From positions 11,395,044 to 11,459,043 of the forward strand of contig NC_066833.1 of NCBI RefSeq assembly GCF_001640805.2: a DNA stretch of 64,000 bases, read 5' to 3'. The notes under the pieces are model-generated. The model ran no database searches. It saw nothing but the letters and a program-made list of their open reading frames with translations, and was not told the origin of the DNA. This DNA is from Lates calcarifer (taxonomy: Eukaryota > Chordata > Actinopteri > Centropomidae). The position numbers and the translations under genes were made by a program. Of the stretch, positions 39,161-51,799 are shown piece by piece (position 1 is the stretch's first letter; each line of letters starts with the position of its first letter).

Positions 39161-39475
39161 TCAAATTAACCTCTCCCATGCTCCTCCATAATGTGAAGCA
39201 TTGGGAGGATTAAAGATCCACTTCATGTCCTTTTGCTGCATGGCCTTTTTTAGTCTTGTTTTGATTCCATGCCTTGATGATTCCTTTAATTTTCTTTCTG
39301 GTGAGGCAAAGTTAGTTTCATTGTCAGATCTTAACTGGCTGATTTGCCCTCTCCTGCAGATGTAGTGTCTGAGTGCATTGATGGAGGAATCTGTGTCAAG
39401 GGAACAGCATGACATGTCAAAATAATGCATAAACTGCTTGTCCTCCATGGACACTGCTGATTTTTCTTTAGTCAT
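39161..39475 (-). pseudogene. BEL/Pao integrase fragment
   Basis: An open stretch of 104 codons contains LDTDSSINALRHYICRRGQI, then RSDNETNFASPERKLKE and IFNPPNASHYGGAWERLI, the integrase catalytic-core pattern of BEL/Pao elements ('RRG...SDNGTNF...FNPP.A.HHGG.WERLI'). The Asp of SDN and a downstream Glu are visible, but the first half of the integrase and its C-terminal domain are absent. It is the best preserved part of the element, yet has no intact neighbours. Confidence 0.85.
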
Positions 39476-40995
39476 TTTTCTTTAGTTACTTTCACTCATC
39501 CTGAAATTCATCACTGAAATTTGATGAGTGGAAATCTGTCTGCTGTGCAACTGTAGTCACTAAGAAGCCATCCTAAACACCCATCCTAGCCTTATTTTAA
39601 CAGCAGGTTGTCCATCATCTCAACTGCTTATCACTTTCCAGGGCTGAAGTACTAGGTGCATCAGTTCCAAACAGAAATCCAATATCTGCAATTTAATTCA
39701 AATTTCATCTCTTTTTGGTAATCCTTCAGGCTCTCTCATGTAGGAGTTTGTTAGTCTTCTTCCAGGGTTGCCACCTCTAGTCCAGAAATTCTGCCAAGAG
39801 TAACACTTCTCTTGCCCTAGGATTTCCAAGATGATCCTGGCTTTCTTTGCTTTAGCATTTAGTTGCTTATGAAGACCCTCTGTACAAAAGGTGGCAGCAC
39901 TTCCTCAGTCCAAGGCGAAAGTGTACATTTTAATGTTCTTGTTACCAGTTGACAGGTAGACCTGAACCAGCACAGTTGCCAGTGACTGGCTTTCACTGGC
40001 TCCATTATGGGAAGGTTTCTCTAAAGAAACTAGTGTTCACTCATAGCTCACTAATTGCTTCAGTGCAGGGCTTGTCAACTTCAGGAGCTTTCTTTTTCTC
40101 AAGTTGCAAGATGGTTGGGTGTTTCAGTGAACAAATGTTATAGCAGAGCATTTTCCCACAGTACTTGCTTAAAGTGATCTTCGTTCACACACCTAAAGCA
40201 AATTGGTTTTTAAAAAGATAAACTTCTCTTCATGATTTCTCTCAATCAGCTCTTTACAATATACAGCAAGGTCCTTTTCACAGTACAGACACAACTTGTT
40301 TTTGTGCTGTTGTGATTGCTGCTATTATGTTGGGTCAGGTTTCACTTTGAGAACCTTTCTCCTATGTTCCTTGGTCAAGATGTCATGTATAGTCCCAAAC
40401 CAAGGGTTAAAGGCAATGTTTTTTTTTGCCTTTCAATGAAGAAAGGCAACTCTTGGTGCTTGAAATAAAGCTTCAAAACATCAGCTTGGCCTCCTCCCTT
40501 ACAGAGCAAGTTTCATTTTAAAACCCCCCGCTTCAGTAATCAATGCTGCCCTCTGGGCTCCAGCTGTGCATCTCTCTGGTGATGCAGAGGAAGATTCATT
40601 ATGTATGTTACTTAAACTTGTAGCTTTGCTTAATATTACAGCAGAAACAACAGAACCTTGGTCATCTAGATTTTCCAAAGCGCTCTGCTGCTGTCTTTGA
40701 AGCAGTTCACAAAACAAACTTTATGGCTGTATAAATTCACTAATCAAGTAATTAATGGTATCAAATAGCTGCTGTATAATCTCTTGATCATCATATCCCA
40801 CCATTAGTGATTTAGTCATGTTAAGTTCTCTTTCATGCCCCTTGTGTGAAGATTTGCTTTCCTCACATACCTCTGCAAATTTGCTGCTCCTGGTTGACAT
40901 TGTTTGTAGGACTCATTAGCAGTATCCAATATAGTAACTGATAACTGTGTAAGTCCATCGACTTCAGATGTTTGCTTTTCAGCCTTTTGTAAAGT

Positions 40996-41300
40996 CATAA
41001 GAACACATGAAACAAACTTTCCAACTCACTGTCCTATATGGTATATCAGTTACTTTGACAGATGGTGCTGATTTAAGGTCTGTTGGCTTGTTATGGTGCT
41101 GTTGCAAGCATACAGCTCATGTGTTAAAGCACAGAAGGGGACAAAAAATTCTATGCACTTTGTACAACTTGATACAGGATTAATAGGCTCATGAAAGGGG
41201 TTACCAGTGACGTCGACTGAAATTTCAAAAGGTGGAGAAAAAAACAGATGTTTCAATGTCTAATTTCTTAGACAAACTTAGAAGCTCTGAATTAGCATCT
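40996..41300 (-). repeat. 5' LTR of the BEL/Pao remnant
   Basis: Aligns in order with the copy at about 38317-38600 (see that entry). Immediately on its low-coordinate side an open frame starts (40998 downward, MTLQKAEKQTSEVDGLTQLS), which I take to be the gag remnant. Confidence 0.7.
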
Positions 41301-41611
41301 CCATGATTAAAGTGCTTCGTAGGAGCTTGTACTGTCAGTCTGTGAAGCTGACGTTTATGTTTGCTTAAGCAGCCACAGTATAGAGCTGCCAACAGCATCA
41401 TTAGATGTCATGAGAGACATGATGGGCCAGCAGTTTATGATTGGCTAAGTATTCAGCTGTCAATAGATAACATATATACTGTATTGTCATGGTTATTACA
41501 CAACATGTATTTCTTAATGAATGTGTGCTAAATTGGTCAATATTCCTACAAAACCAGGCAAAGCTACTTAGAGGTTAACCCTTCTGAGGAGGGAGGAACT
41601 CAGCAAGAAGC

Positions 41612-41632
41612 ATTATTTATTTATTTATTTTG
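41612..41632 (+). repeat. (ATTT)n microsatellite
   Basis: Five tandem attt-type units. Confidence 0.85.
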
Positions 41633-42472
41633 TTTATGCATAAACAACAAACTGTAAGTTGGAGCTTAACTCCGATTCAGCTGTTTTGTTAAAGTCACCA
41701 ACCCATATAAGATTGCACTTAGTGTTCTAGTGCTGGTGGTAAAATCTGAGTCCTATAAATGTATGAACAAGCATGGTCACATATTGCTTTCTAGAGAATA
41801 TAGTGGCTTGTGGTCATATATTTGATTGGATATTCATTGTCAGCCTGTGCCAGTCTCACTCACTCCAACAGAAAGTCCTGTGAATGTTGTTGAATGTTAC
41901 AGTGATGAGGTGCAGCAGCCTCTTCCAGGTCTCTAATATATTTAATTCCAAATTATATGGATCTGACTTTTACACAGCAATGATTTCTATGTCATTCCAC
42001 AACTTGTCAAAGGCAATGTGTTTGCCCTCTGTGGAGAACACACTGATTTAAGCTGTTTGAGGAATTGAATTATAGTTGTCTTCCAAGTACACTGGCTGAA
42101 AAGTAGCGGGAAAAAAAAATCTAATTACTGATGTAGAAGTGAGAAAGTATTGTCTCTTAGTTCATCGTCTTTGGTAAACACAGACCATAATTATATTCTA
42201 ATAGTTTCTGACTGACTTTTAATACTGAAAATAATACAGGAAACAATAGTGTACACTTTTTTTTTGTTATGATGTAGCCTCTGAAAAATAAACAATATCA
42301 AACATGTACCTTCCCTCCCACCCTCTGTTTCTGAACAACATTCAATTCTCTCACTTGATTAACTTTTCATGACAACATCTCAAACAAACAAACAAACACA
42401 GGGTGAAGGAGCCTGTGATAAGTGATACTCTTGTTCCAAACTGACTGGCCATGAATATAGCTCAGTATTTTT

Positions 42473-42476
<4 letters not shown>

Positions 42477-42534
<58 letters not shown>
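42477..42534 (+). repeat. (TG)29 microsatellite
   Basis: Uninterrupted tg dinucleotides over 58 nt, the longest simple repeat in the window. It produces spurious long open frames (poly-Cys-Val / poly-His-Thr) that are not genes. Confidence 0.98.
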
Positions 42535-42537
<3 letters not shown>

Positions 42538-44550
42538 CTCAGTAGGTTGAAAATGTGCTGCCAAGAGACTGTAGACTGTAACATATTAGCATATTTATTA
42601 AATTTTTGCCCTTCTAATGGATGGAACATTTGCAGTAAGTAGTCAAAGTGATCGGTTTCCTCTCTCCAGTGCTACACTGGAATGTACTATGCTTTTAGTG
42701 TGTTATTCTACCTCACTGCTGTCACTTTACCAGGGAAGATGAGATTGTAATTAAATTGTAATTTTAAAGTGTTTTATTTCTTACTCCAGCTTGTGATGCA
42801 AATACATCTGATGATTTGAAGGTGATTTCTGAAACATTAAAGTATTACATGTATTAAATTCATCTAATTTTAAATTCTGTGTCAGATTTTGCTTTGCTGT
42901 TTGAGAAGTTGAAGTTCCCAAGTCTTGTTATTCTGGTTACACTGGTTACAATTGACTGCCAGGCCACACTACACACACAAACAACAGCAGACACTGGCAA
43001 TCAATATTTCATGCATCTTACTTTGTTGTTCCACAGTCTGGAAAGATATTGTCACTCATATCATTACTTTCCCTAATATGAGGAAACAATCTGGTGTCAT
43101 CAAATCCTATTACAGCGGATTTCCTTCCTCAGGAGTGGTTAGAATTAAAATTTCATTGTTTGCTGGAAGATTTCTACACCCACACCCATGATGTTTCTTC
43201 CAATATTTAAGGGCATGTCAGAAGCCTGGCTGTGCACCAGTTCTCAAATCCCTCAGCAAATTGTGCTTTGAGGGATTAACAACATTTACTGTCACATTTG
43301 AGCCCTAGTTTGAGCTACAGGATTACAAATTTTGAAAAGAACATGTATATGCACATGTAGCTTTCCATTTCTTGGGAAAATTATACCTTCTAGACCATCC
43401 GGACAACTCAGTGTCATATCAAAGCTGACATACTTAAGCTTCTCAGATAACTCCTTTAAGACTTATCAATAAATTGTGTCACTGCTATCAAAGCACATCT
43501 TATAGAAATAGTATTTCCCTGCACTCACTTCTTGAATGTTTGAACTCCAGAGAATATATGACCCAATTTCATCATTGTGGAATCAATCTTATCTTTCTTG
43601 CCACCCAGAGGATACCAACCACGGCAACAGACCCTCTAATTTATGGGTGTAAATTTCACTCATTAAAGGTCCTTGCACCAGACATTGGTGTGCCTTCTCT
43701 GTTGGGTTTGCATCTTAATTTGGTTCCACATTGAATACAGCCTTTGACTCAAACAGAGTTTTGGGGAAAGGCTGGCTATTCACAGACAAAGGCCATAGTC
43801 ATCCCCAAAGGGAAACCATAATTAGGCCAGATGGGGCAATCTGACTGTTAGCCTTGGGTTAGTCTTTTCTTTCCCATGGTGAGGCTTCTTGTTTGGATTG
43901 GCAAAGGAACAGTGGCTCACTCACCATTTATGCTCTGCCATCTGTGTGGTTGAATGTGGAAGGTCTGAGCAACTTCTGCTCAAGTGGTCTGCTAGTTGTG
44001 TGACTTTCTGTTGGCGTGATGCTGTGGAGTGAATTTTATGTCCCAAATTACAGAAACTCAATTCTCCTGTAGTTTTTTTTTTTTTTAATAAAAACTTAAA
44101 AAAACTGGAAACTGAATTAGTTATACTTTTCCATTTATTAAAAAAATGTATGCTTTTTCACACACATCCCAGTAATAAATACAGCCAGTGTTTACAGCCA
44201 GTCAAATGCAATCTAATTTCTGGAAAATGGTCACAAACCATGGCATTGTTGGTTGCCATGGAAACCAAGTAGTCACTGACTCACTTCATACTTGTTCCTA
44301 TCTACCTCAGTCGCATTATAGTCCTATACAGCTTACAAACATTGATACAGCACGTTTTTTCCCTCTTTCTGTACATGTCGCTTTATTTACTCTTTCAAAT
44401 GTGCGGAACATTTGCTCAGTCCGCTCCCTCTTGTTGCTGAAGCAAAGCAAAGTAACACGAAGATAACTGATTTTGTGGTAATCATCTGTCCATGTATCCA
44501 GAGTGATTGCTATCAGTTGAGAAGTAAAATCTTGTGAGCTGGAGAAATGC

Positions 44551-44582
44551 AAAGTGTACCTAATAAGTGGCCGGTGAGTGTA
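44551..44582 (+). mobile_element. Terminal fragment of a Tc1-like element
   Basis: aaagtgtacctaataa followed by gtggccggtgagtgta nearly equals the terminal sequence of a well-known fish Tc1-like family ('...gtgtacctaataaagtggccggtgagtgta'), ending at a TA dinucleotide. No transposase remnant or opposite end was seen nearby. Confidence 0.55.
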
Positions 44583-44920
44583 CAGGTGTGAAGACCCTAT
44601 TGGTCGCTTAAATCTTACCATTGTCACACATTCCACCCCATTAACTATCACATGTACTATGTCCTTTTCTCTACTGAGCTCATTCTCGACTGAAAGTTTA
44701 AGTCCAAGTTTATGTCTCTTTCTGCATCCTTATCTATTAGACCTTAGTTACCCCAGCAACGGAAAGGAGATGTCTCTCCAGATGTCCATGGTCAGTCATA
44801 GTTTGGGCTAAACAGTAGGCCATTGTAATACACTGTAGAGGGCTAGGACCTGAACTAATTGGAGTAAATATATATCTCTCAGATCAGTAGCTCCATTCTC
44901 AGTTCTGGACCAATGATGAA

Positions 44921-45460
44921 TTGTGGAGGCAGAGGTTGTGTCATTCACACAAAAATCATGGTGTGTTAGACTTGATAAAATTTCACTGGTTTAGTTGTTT
45001 AAAAACTGTGTACAGTTTATTTCAACTGCTGCCTACCCACATCCATGCTTGTACTCATGCATTAATATTATCATATTTTTCATTCGTTACACATAATTTT
45101 CACAGGTACCTAACCCAATGTAGGACTCTGGCAGTGATTCCTCCCACAAGACTGTATATTTTAATTTACAATAATAAGTACTTCTTGGCAGCTGCAAAGC
45201 CCAGAGGTGTGTTTGCTCATGTTAGCTGTGTCTCACTTGTGGTCAGTGTAAAACACCAGACTTCAGATGTCACAATTGAGGGTAGTCCTGTAACCTCAGC
45301 ACTAATTTACCTTGTGAATCAAATGGCATGGAGTAATGTGTGGCATCATGGGGAAACATGCAACTTCAGCTACACAGCTGTGTGTGGTTGTTGGAACTTA
45401 AGTAATATTACAAACAACTTTTACATTTACAATCAGCTGGAAACCCTTGGAGAACAGTAA
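44921..45460 (+). other. Unrecognised 179-codon open frame
   Basis: This is the longest open frame in the window. The predicted protein is rich in hydrophobic and aromatic residues, has several Asn-x-Ser/Thr sequons near its end, and resembles no family I know. There is no coding-type base composition, no clear splice signals and no preserved motif. By a rough estimate, a chance frame of this length is uncommon but possible in 64 kb read in six frames. Most likely not a gene. Confidence 0.15.
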
Positions 45461-45596
45461 TGTAATGGTGCTATTGCTTCAGAAAAATACATAGAATTAA
45501 AATATTAATTTTTTTGTTATTACAGTTTTTACCCTAGTAGGTAAGATCAAAACAAATACTTATTTATTTCAGTTTGAGGTATTGATGTTTTTTTTT

Positions 45597-45620
45597 GTTT
45601 GTTTGTTTGTTTGTTTGTTT
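45597..45620 (+). repeat. (GTTT)n microsatellite
   Basis: Six tandem gttt units within a longer T-rich tract. Confidence 0.9.
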
Positions 45621-48600
45621 TTTTTGGTTATGTAATTGTATGTGATGGTATACTTACCATTGTCTATATGCTGTAATTGTACAGTATCTGTACTCTAAAT
45701 TGTCTAAATCTCTCTAATGTGAAAGCCCTGACCTAATGGTTTGTGTTAATTTAAACACAGCATATGCTCTGCCAGAGATATATTGATAATGCAGCTTTCA
45801 GATACTGATTTCACTGTTAATTTGAGGGAATTACAACTCTCAGAACCCCAACAACCTCCTCTGCGCTTTGCATATTGTAACCATCCATTTTTTTAAACAA
45901 GGCATAATGTGAAAACAGATGGAATTAATTTTTTGCAACTGCTAAAATCATTCTGTTGATACATCTGATTATAGCAAATTACACTGCAGTAGACTGCAAA
46001 TTAGACTGGGTTTGCTGTTGTGAATGCACATGCAGCTGTGCTTCAAACTGAGTAACATTTGACCGCATATTTAAGTAATTCAAACATTTTACATATCTGC
46101 ATTTTCTACATTGTGAACGAAGTATTGGATGGCGAGGCTCATATTGTTTACTGTTTTATATCTTGTTTGTTCAGCAGCTCATGAATATTTCTGCATGTGC
46201 TCTGAACTTCAGCAGTCACTTCTTTGAAGATGCAGTCATTATACTTTTAGGAGAAAATAATTGAACATATAAACGCACTGTTTCTCAACTCACAACAAAT
46301 CATAATTCAAGTGTACTCTTTCCTTGCCAGTGTGTCTTTCATAAGTGAATTGTCCCTTGCATTTGCAGGGACTATATTGTAGAGAGCAGAAGTCATCTAT
46401 CAGATAAGTTTCAAAATGTATTTCTCATTAATGCCAGCATTTATTAATATTAAGCAAGAAATTACAGATGACAGAAAACAAAAAGCTTTTTTTAAGTACA
46501 CAGAGCATATCATTTCAACACAACACATAGTATATTTGCAGAACATAGTATCAAGTCTACTACATACACTTGTGTATCAACTCATGTTCTCAGAGGCAGC
46601 TCTGCATAGCTCTAGATATGTGAGAAGCATCAACCAGGCTCAGTGGCAGATACACAATCCCTGCAGCTTTCATTTGCCAAGAGGGAAAGCTGATCATCTG
46701 GCATCTTTGAGCAGATATAAGGATTAGCTTTGAATTTCTTCAGCCCGACATGTAGTCATTTTGCATACTGCTTCACAACAGGGAAGCTTGCAAGTTACTG
46801 TTCCATGCGATGAATAATAATACATAGGTCATGGGGTCCACAGGCAAGCTTTAGAACAAGCAAACAGGGATGGCTGGATCAGCGTCAGTTTTTGACCCAC
46901 CTGACAAGGGCTGACACATTTTTGAAAATGTACCCACAACCTCAAAAACCTTACCAGCAAACATTTTGAATTCACTGTGGTGTGCGATATGTAATATTTT
47001 CATTCACAACAACAACCCTGTATGTGACTATTACACAGCCTGTAGTCTGTTTTTGCCCACTTCTGTTAATTCCTGTCCTGCCTCTGGTCTGTGTGAGAAT
47101 TCAAACACTACTGACCTACAGTTTATTTTCAGTTAGCAGAGAGAGTACAGTTTCAAAATGCAGCTTTCTTGTAGACCCTTACTGAAAATTCACCATAACG
47201 ACCAGCCAGCCATGGTTTTTCTTTGATTTGATTGACATACAGTACTTTCAAAGTGTATGACAGTCAGAGGGGGCAGCAAAAGTCTTTTGTACTGAACCAT
47301 TCAAACACTAATGTGTCAGAAATATTGCTGCCAATGACAATGTATCTACCCAAGGGAGATGTAATTCTGGTTATTATCAACTTGAGCCTTTTACTACTAC
47401 TACTTTTATGATGGCTGATTATATTCACTATTTTGTTATTTCAGTTTAGAGCTTTGCATTGTTCCACTTTGCTAAGAATGCTGCTCTGAAGTCCATCCAA
47501 ATATGTCCACTGCAGTATCACTCCATATAACCCAAAAATCCAACAAAAACACATCCTTGTCTTCTGAATGAGTTAGATGTGAATGTTTTGCTTTCATAGC
47601 TTGGTGCTCATATTCACAGAAAATGATGGTTTGAAGGCAGCATCAGATAGAGTGACCTGTGTGATATTTAGCTCACACTTAAAATAGTCTATAGTACCGT
47701 TAACTGAAGTTACCACTGTTCAGCCATGACATTCATGTCATTTTGGCCTTCATGTCAAGGCTCGGAAAGAAACCCTCATTATTAGCAGCAGTTACAGAGT
47801 AGCGCATAACTCAGACCCAGCTTGGCCCTATAGAAAGAGCAAACTCAGTCTGAATTGCAGTGTGTATTCTCATCTGGAGTCAATTAATTTCTCTGGCAAA
47901 AAATGAGAGCTATATGGCAGTACAGAAGTAGGTACTCAGTTATCTTAGGCTATCAACAGAATACCCTTGTATCACCTTCTAGACTTTTGCAAGTGGGTTC
48001 AGAGAAAACCTCTTTGCATTCTGAGTAAACATGGACTGAGATAAGTCCCCCATCCACTTAAATGTTTGTTGTTACTTGAATAAAAACATAATCTGGCCAG
48101 CATTACAAATACTGCAAAGCCTGTAAGCCAGTGAGGATTTGTTGGATATGAACATGTTTAAGAACATAGCCATTTTGGAACTGTTAGACCCTCACTAACC
48201 TTTCTGACTTGTTTGGTGTTTAAAAAACTCTTTTCTAGTAAAGATGTTACCTTGTCTTCACGCCATGACTTAAGATCTGTCTTGGTGGGAGTAAAAATGA
48301 CTGCGAAAATCTCTCCAATTTTATGTGCAATTTAAAGCTAGGGTAGTTCCAGCAGTGCATAAGCTCTTTTGACATTACAAACAACAGTGGTATTTCACAC
48401 TGAGCATGAGCAGCATACACGTCTTTACAGGTTTGAAATCATTCAGAAAAATGTGATTTCTTTTGATAAACTGACTCTCACATGAGAATGATTACAGTTT
48501 GTTTCAAGCACAACAGTACACAGGGCTTTTATTTCCAGTTATGATCAGTTGCTGATACTGAACTGTAGCTCAAAAACTTCCATTGTTATGAATAATGTAA

Positions 48601-48689
48601 TTTATATAAAAATGGATCCATTTATGTTTGAATGAAAAAGAAAATGTGTACTTGAATTTTCATGGAACAAAAATATATGTGTTTCTCAA

Positions 48690-48825
48690 AACTCTGTTTA
48701 GTTTGTACATGACTGTGTTCTTTATAACAATAAGATTTATTCTAACTGAGGAAGCACTCAATTTCATTATACAGTGCAAATGTGGAATGACGATGAAGTT
48801 CTATTCTATTCTATTCGTATTCGTT
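48690..48825 (+). repeat. LINE-type 3' tail with (TTCTA)n
   Basis: caatttcattatacagtgca, aatgacgatgaagttct and attctattctattcg match the form of a fish LINE 3' end ('caatttcattgtac...aatgacaataaagttctattctattc'). Only the tail is clear. Confidence 0.6.
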
Positions 48826-50909
48826 CAGATGAGAGGTGAAATGTCTTCAAGAAACCTAAAATAAGTCCAGCTGCCTTCAACTCTAGCACTTAAAACTACC
48901 ACAAACTGGATGACTGAGAACCTACACAGACCAGATTTATTCTAGTATCATGAAAACATTTATTCTCATTATTACTTGTACTGATGATTTTGTGTATGCC
49001 TTGGTGTGGAATCTTGTTTTTCCAGCTACCTAGTGTGTTTAAACTTCAGTCTGCAACTTTGGATAAATTCCTGGACATTTATAGTGTAGTAAAATTTCTA
49101 CCTGACAGTTGCATTTTTTTTAAGTAATGGAGTGTAGAATAGCCTCAGAAGCATTTATGTCAACAACATATCTTTTACTCACAGAAAAGCAATGCCATGC
49201 CTTTTTGATATAGTTTGTTTCCATGTTCTCAAATTTATTGAGCTCCAGCTCTTTGCCACCCCAGAATCATTTCACCACTATGAGCCAGTGAGGAGTATTA
49301 TTAAATATCCAAGCAGTCTCTCTCTGGTCATTGAGGACCAAAGGCTACGAGGCTTTTACCATTTTAATACTTCTGTGTTTGCTTGCCCTCTATCAGCTCA
49401 AAAAATAGCCTGCCCCAAAATGAAAATTCAGTCATTTTCCACTCAACCCTCTGTCAGTCAAAATGCCTCTGAGGGCTATATGAAAACCAAATACACATAA
49501 AGTTCACCCCTGTAGTTCCATTTCAGCCTGCTCTGAAGCTGTTAAAGGTAACAGGGTTATTGTTTTACACCCTGCATATTTGAATATCAGTAACAGTACT
49601 TTGTACACACTTCACTGGAGTTTAGGCTTACACAGTTATGAGTAGCTTAGAACTATTTCTCTAGTTTTATCAAAAGCTCTTTAAGATCTTAATATAGATT
49701 AACAACAGTAAAGAGGTGTAGTTGTGTGTATGTATTTGTCAGAATGTTTCATGCCTAGGTCTGGCTTGTTAGTCAACAGTCACAGGCCATATTTCTATGC
49801 TATATTCTTGTTTCCCTTCACCATGATTATTGGTTGACATATTGCTCTCCAACAGGCATTCACTGAGATTTATATATTACTCTCCAAACAATCTGACTGT
49901 ACCATCCATCTTAATGTGTCCGTGGGCTAGCAAGCAGTTGAGATACTATAATAAAAAACAGACTTCTGATAACTCTGTAAGTGTTTAAATGTGTCTGATC
50001 CATTGACAACTCCAACTTTTGTAGAATCAAAACCAAAGACTGTTTTCATTCAGAAAGTAATGATAACTGTCATTCAGTTCCCATTATGCTGCTGAATTTA
50101 AATACACCCTGTCAAGAAATGATTACGTCTGCTGCTGCAGCATTTCACAGTGTCTTGAAATGGTTAGCACAGGAAAGACCAAGGATAATCAATGCAAGCC
50201 TTTATCTTTTGGGCTGTAAATTGACATTAATTAATGTTCAGCACTCGTATATCAATCTTTGCACAATTAAAGCTTTGTTTTGAGGTTTATGCTTTCTATT
50301 GTGCCATTTATTCTGCTGAACATTCATCATGTCGAAATTAGCTGTTCTTTGTCCCTTTCTTTTTCAAGATTAGTGCTATGAGCATCATCACCAATCACAA
50401 CATTCAGAAAATACAGGGGAAATGACAGTGTTGGCACTTCCTGAGAGCTGCTAATGGTGAATCAATGTGTCAAATGATAAAACCATAAAATGGTAAATAG
50501 GTTTTAATCCACCGATATTAGAGGTCTTGTATAGCTGGGTCACAATTTATATGGAAATTCTGAAATTAGTCATTTACAATTTACAGTAACGGACAACTTT
50601 TTACTCCCCACCTGTCTATGATTTCAGACACAATTTCTTTATTTTCACACATAAAAACATAAACATTGTTACATCATTTTTACTGTATTTCCTTGAGGTG
50701 AATCATAAAAACTTGGCTAAAGGCATTTTCAAACTTGTGATGAACACCTGAAATTTTTTGCCATATGACAAGGGAGCAGTTGAGACTGAAAGAGCCAAGA
50801 CAAGTGGAAAATCAAAGAGTAATTTCCCAAATCAAAAATCATTTCCCATTCCACCTACCCTTTCATACCCTTTTCCTCCAATCCTCACTTTCTCCCTTTC
50901 CCCCTGCAG

Positions 50910-51029
50910 AGCTCCTGTCAGCCTGCCACGAGCTCCGGTGCCGCTACGGCTGCGTCATGACGAGAAACGGCACCTTCTGTTTCTGCGCTGACGGCTTTGA
51001 GGTCGGCGAGGACGGGACAAGCTGCAGAG
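50910..51029 (+). CDS. lrp1b: lrp1b exon 4: EGF-like domain 1
   Basis: This 120-nt phase 1-1 exon has a strong polypyrimidine acceptor (tttccccctgcag) and the donor gtagga. It encodes [15 protein letters not shown] and continues to six cysteines, the EGF-like pattern; the start ELLS is as in human LRP1B from memory. There is one N-glycosylation sequon (NGT) between the third and fourth cysteines. No calcium-binding DxxE start is present, as expected for the first of the two EGF modules that link the LDLa pair to the propeller. The exon is strikingly GC- and CpG-rich (12 CpG in 120 nt) compared with the flanking introns and most other exons. The reading frame also runs open into the introns on both sides, but those parts are not conserved in type. 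Confidence 0.93.
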
Positions 51030-51670
51030 GTAGGATTCTGCGGCGCTGGTGGGGGCCTCCTGCCATGGAGCCCTCCCCACTTTTCCTCCCTTTTCCCCAC
51101 ACTGATCTCTCCTTTTGCCCTCAGCCAGACTTCCTTCAGATGAATAAGCAGGAGGTGCTGGGTATATGAGAACCATCTGTCTGCAGGCAGGGCCTCATAT
51201 ACAGTGGATTACACCCCTAACACACAGGCATACACACACATATTGCATACACAGTACTCAGTTTCTTTGTCTCTTTCTCTTCTACTTTATTCTCTTCTTA
51301 TGAGCCACAGGCCTGGTCTCTGACAGCCAGTGAGGAAGACAGGATTTTTCTGTCAAAGGTGCCTCTAGAGCTGTAGTGTCTTACTTGGACTTGCACATAC
51401 CCTATACCAATGGCATGGCATAAAATTTCATAATTGTGTTGGAGGCAGAGGTTTAACAAAGTAGCAATGCATCCTGAATTTGATCCTGTTTGCAGAAGAC
51501 ATGAGAGAGTGGTTTATAGGGTACTGCAGCTCCAAAAAAGGCTCATTGGTTATAAAAGTAATTATGCTTGAGGTGCCAGAGTGAGGCCACATTAAGTATA
51601 CTTTATGTATTTGGGTCATGTTTGAGCACACCTAATTTGTTACAAATGACTTGCTTCCTTTTTCCATAAG
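51030..51670 (+). other. Intron 4 (641 nt)
   Basis: Begins gtagga, ends ccataag. The first 100 nt are GC-rich, continuing the composition of exon 4. No other element seen. Confidence 0.9.
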
Positions 51671-51799
51671 ATCATGATGAATGTGCCATGTATGGCGCAT
51701 GCAGCCAAACCTGCACGAACACCTATGGGTCATACAGATGCAGCTGCACAGAAGGATACATCCTCCAGCCTGACAGGATATCTTGCAAAGCCAAACAAG
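51671..51799 (+). CDS. lrp1b: lrp1b exon 5: calcium-binding EGF-like domain
   Basis: This 129-nt phase 1-1 exon has acceptor cctttttccataag and donor gtgagc. It encodes a six-cysteine EGF module starting [15 protein letters not shown]. The N-terminal DxDEC and the [12 protein letters not shown] segment match the calcium-binding EGF signature with a potential Asn beta-hydroxylation site (C-x-N-x4-Y-x-C-x-C). The end, SCKAK, leads into the linker before the propeller, exactly as in LRP1 and LRP1B. Calcium binding makes the EGF pair rigid so that the LDLa modules are held in place relative to the propeller. Confidence 0.95.

Larger units (their letters stand above)
38317..41300 (-). mobile_element. 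BEL/Pao LTR retrotransposon remnant, RT deleted
   Basis: Two diverged LTR-like copies (about 38317-38600 and 40996-41300) flank a 2.4-kb interior on the minus strand. From 5' to 3' on that strand the interior shows a gag region (about 41000-40160) ending with a zinc-knuckle-like CFRCVNEDHF, a retropepsin region (about 39950-39720) with GSAATFCTEGLHKQLNAKAK but a stop in place of the residue before GS, the linker IGFLFGTDAP near 39690, and then directly the integrase piece at 39475-39161. The reverse-transcriptase and RNase H region normally between protease and integrase is missing. Numerous stops and the large deletion make it non-functional. It is antisense to the host gene. Confidence 0.8.
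32923..50909 (+). other. Intron 3 of lrp1b-like gene (18.0 kb)
   Basis: The intron begins gtaaga and ends cccctgcag. It holds a short telomere-like tract, a LINE fragment on the minus strand (33880-34535), the BEL/Pao remnant on the minus strand (38317-41300), a 58-nt (TG)n tract, a Tc1-type terminal fragment (44551-44582) and a LINE-type tail near 48690-48825. The 179-codon open frame at 44921-45460 resembles nothing I recognise. I see nothing in 35140-38300 or 45625-48600 beyond AT-rich intronic DNA. Confidence 0.85.

Noticed and set aside
42367..42642. Open frames on both strands through the (TG)n tract
   Set aside because: Dipeptide repeats produced by the microsatellite, with no flanking coding signal.
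50758..51169. Open frames extending exon 4 into both introns
   Set aside because: Only 50910-51029 matches the EGF module; strong acceptor and phase-consistent donor limit the exon, and the extensions have low-complexity Pro/Ser/Phe text.
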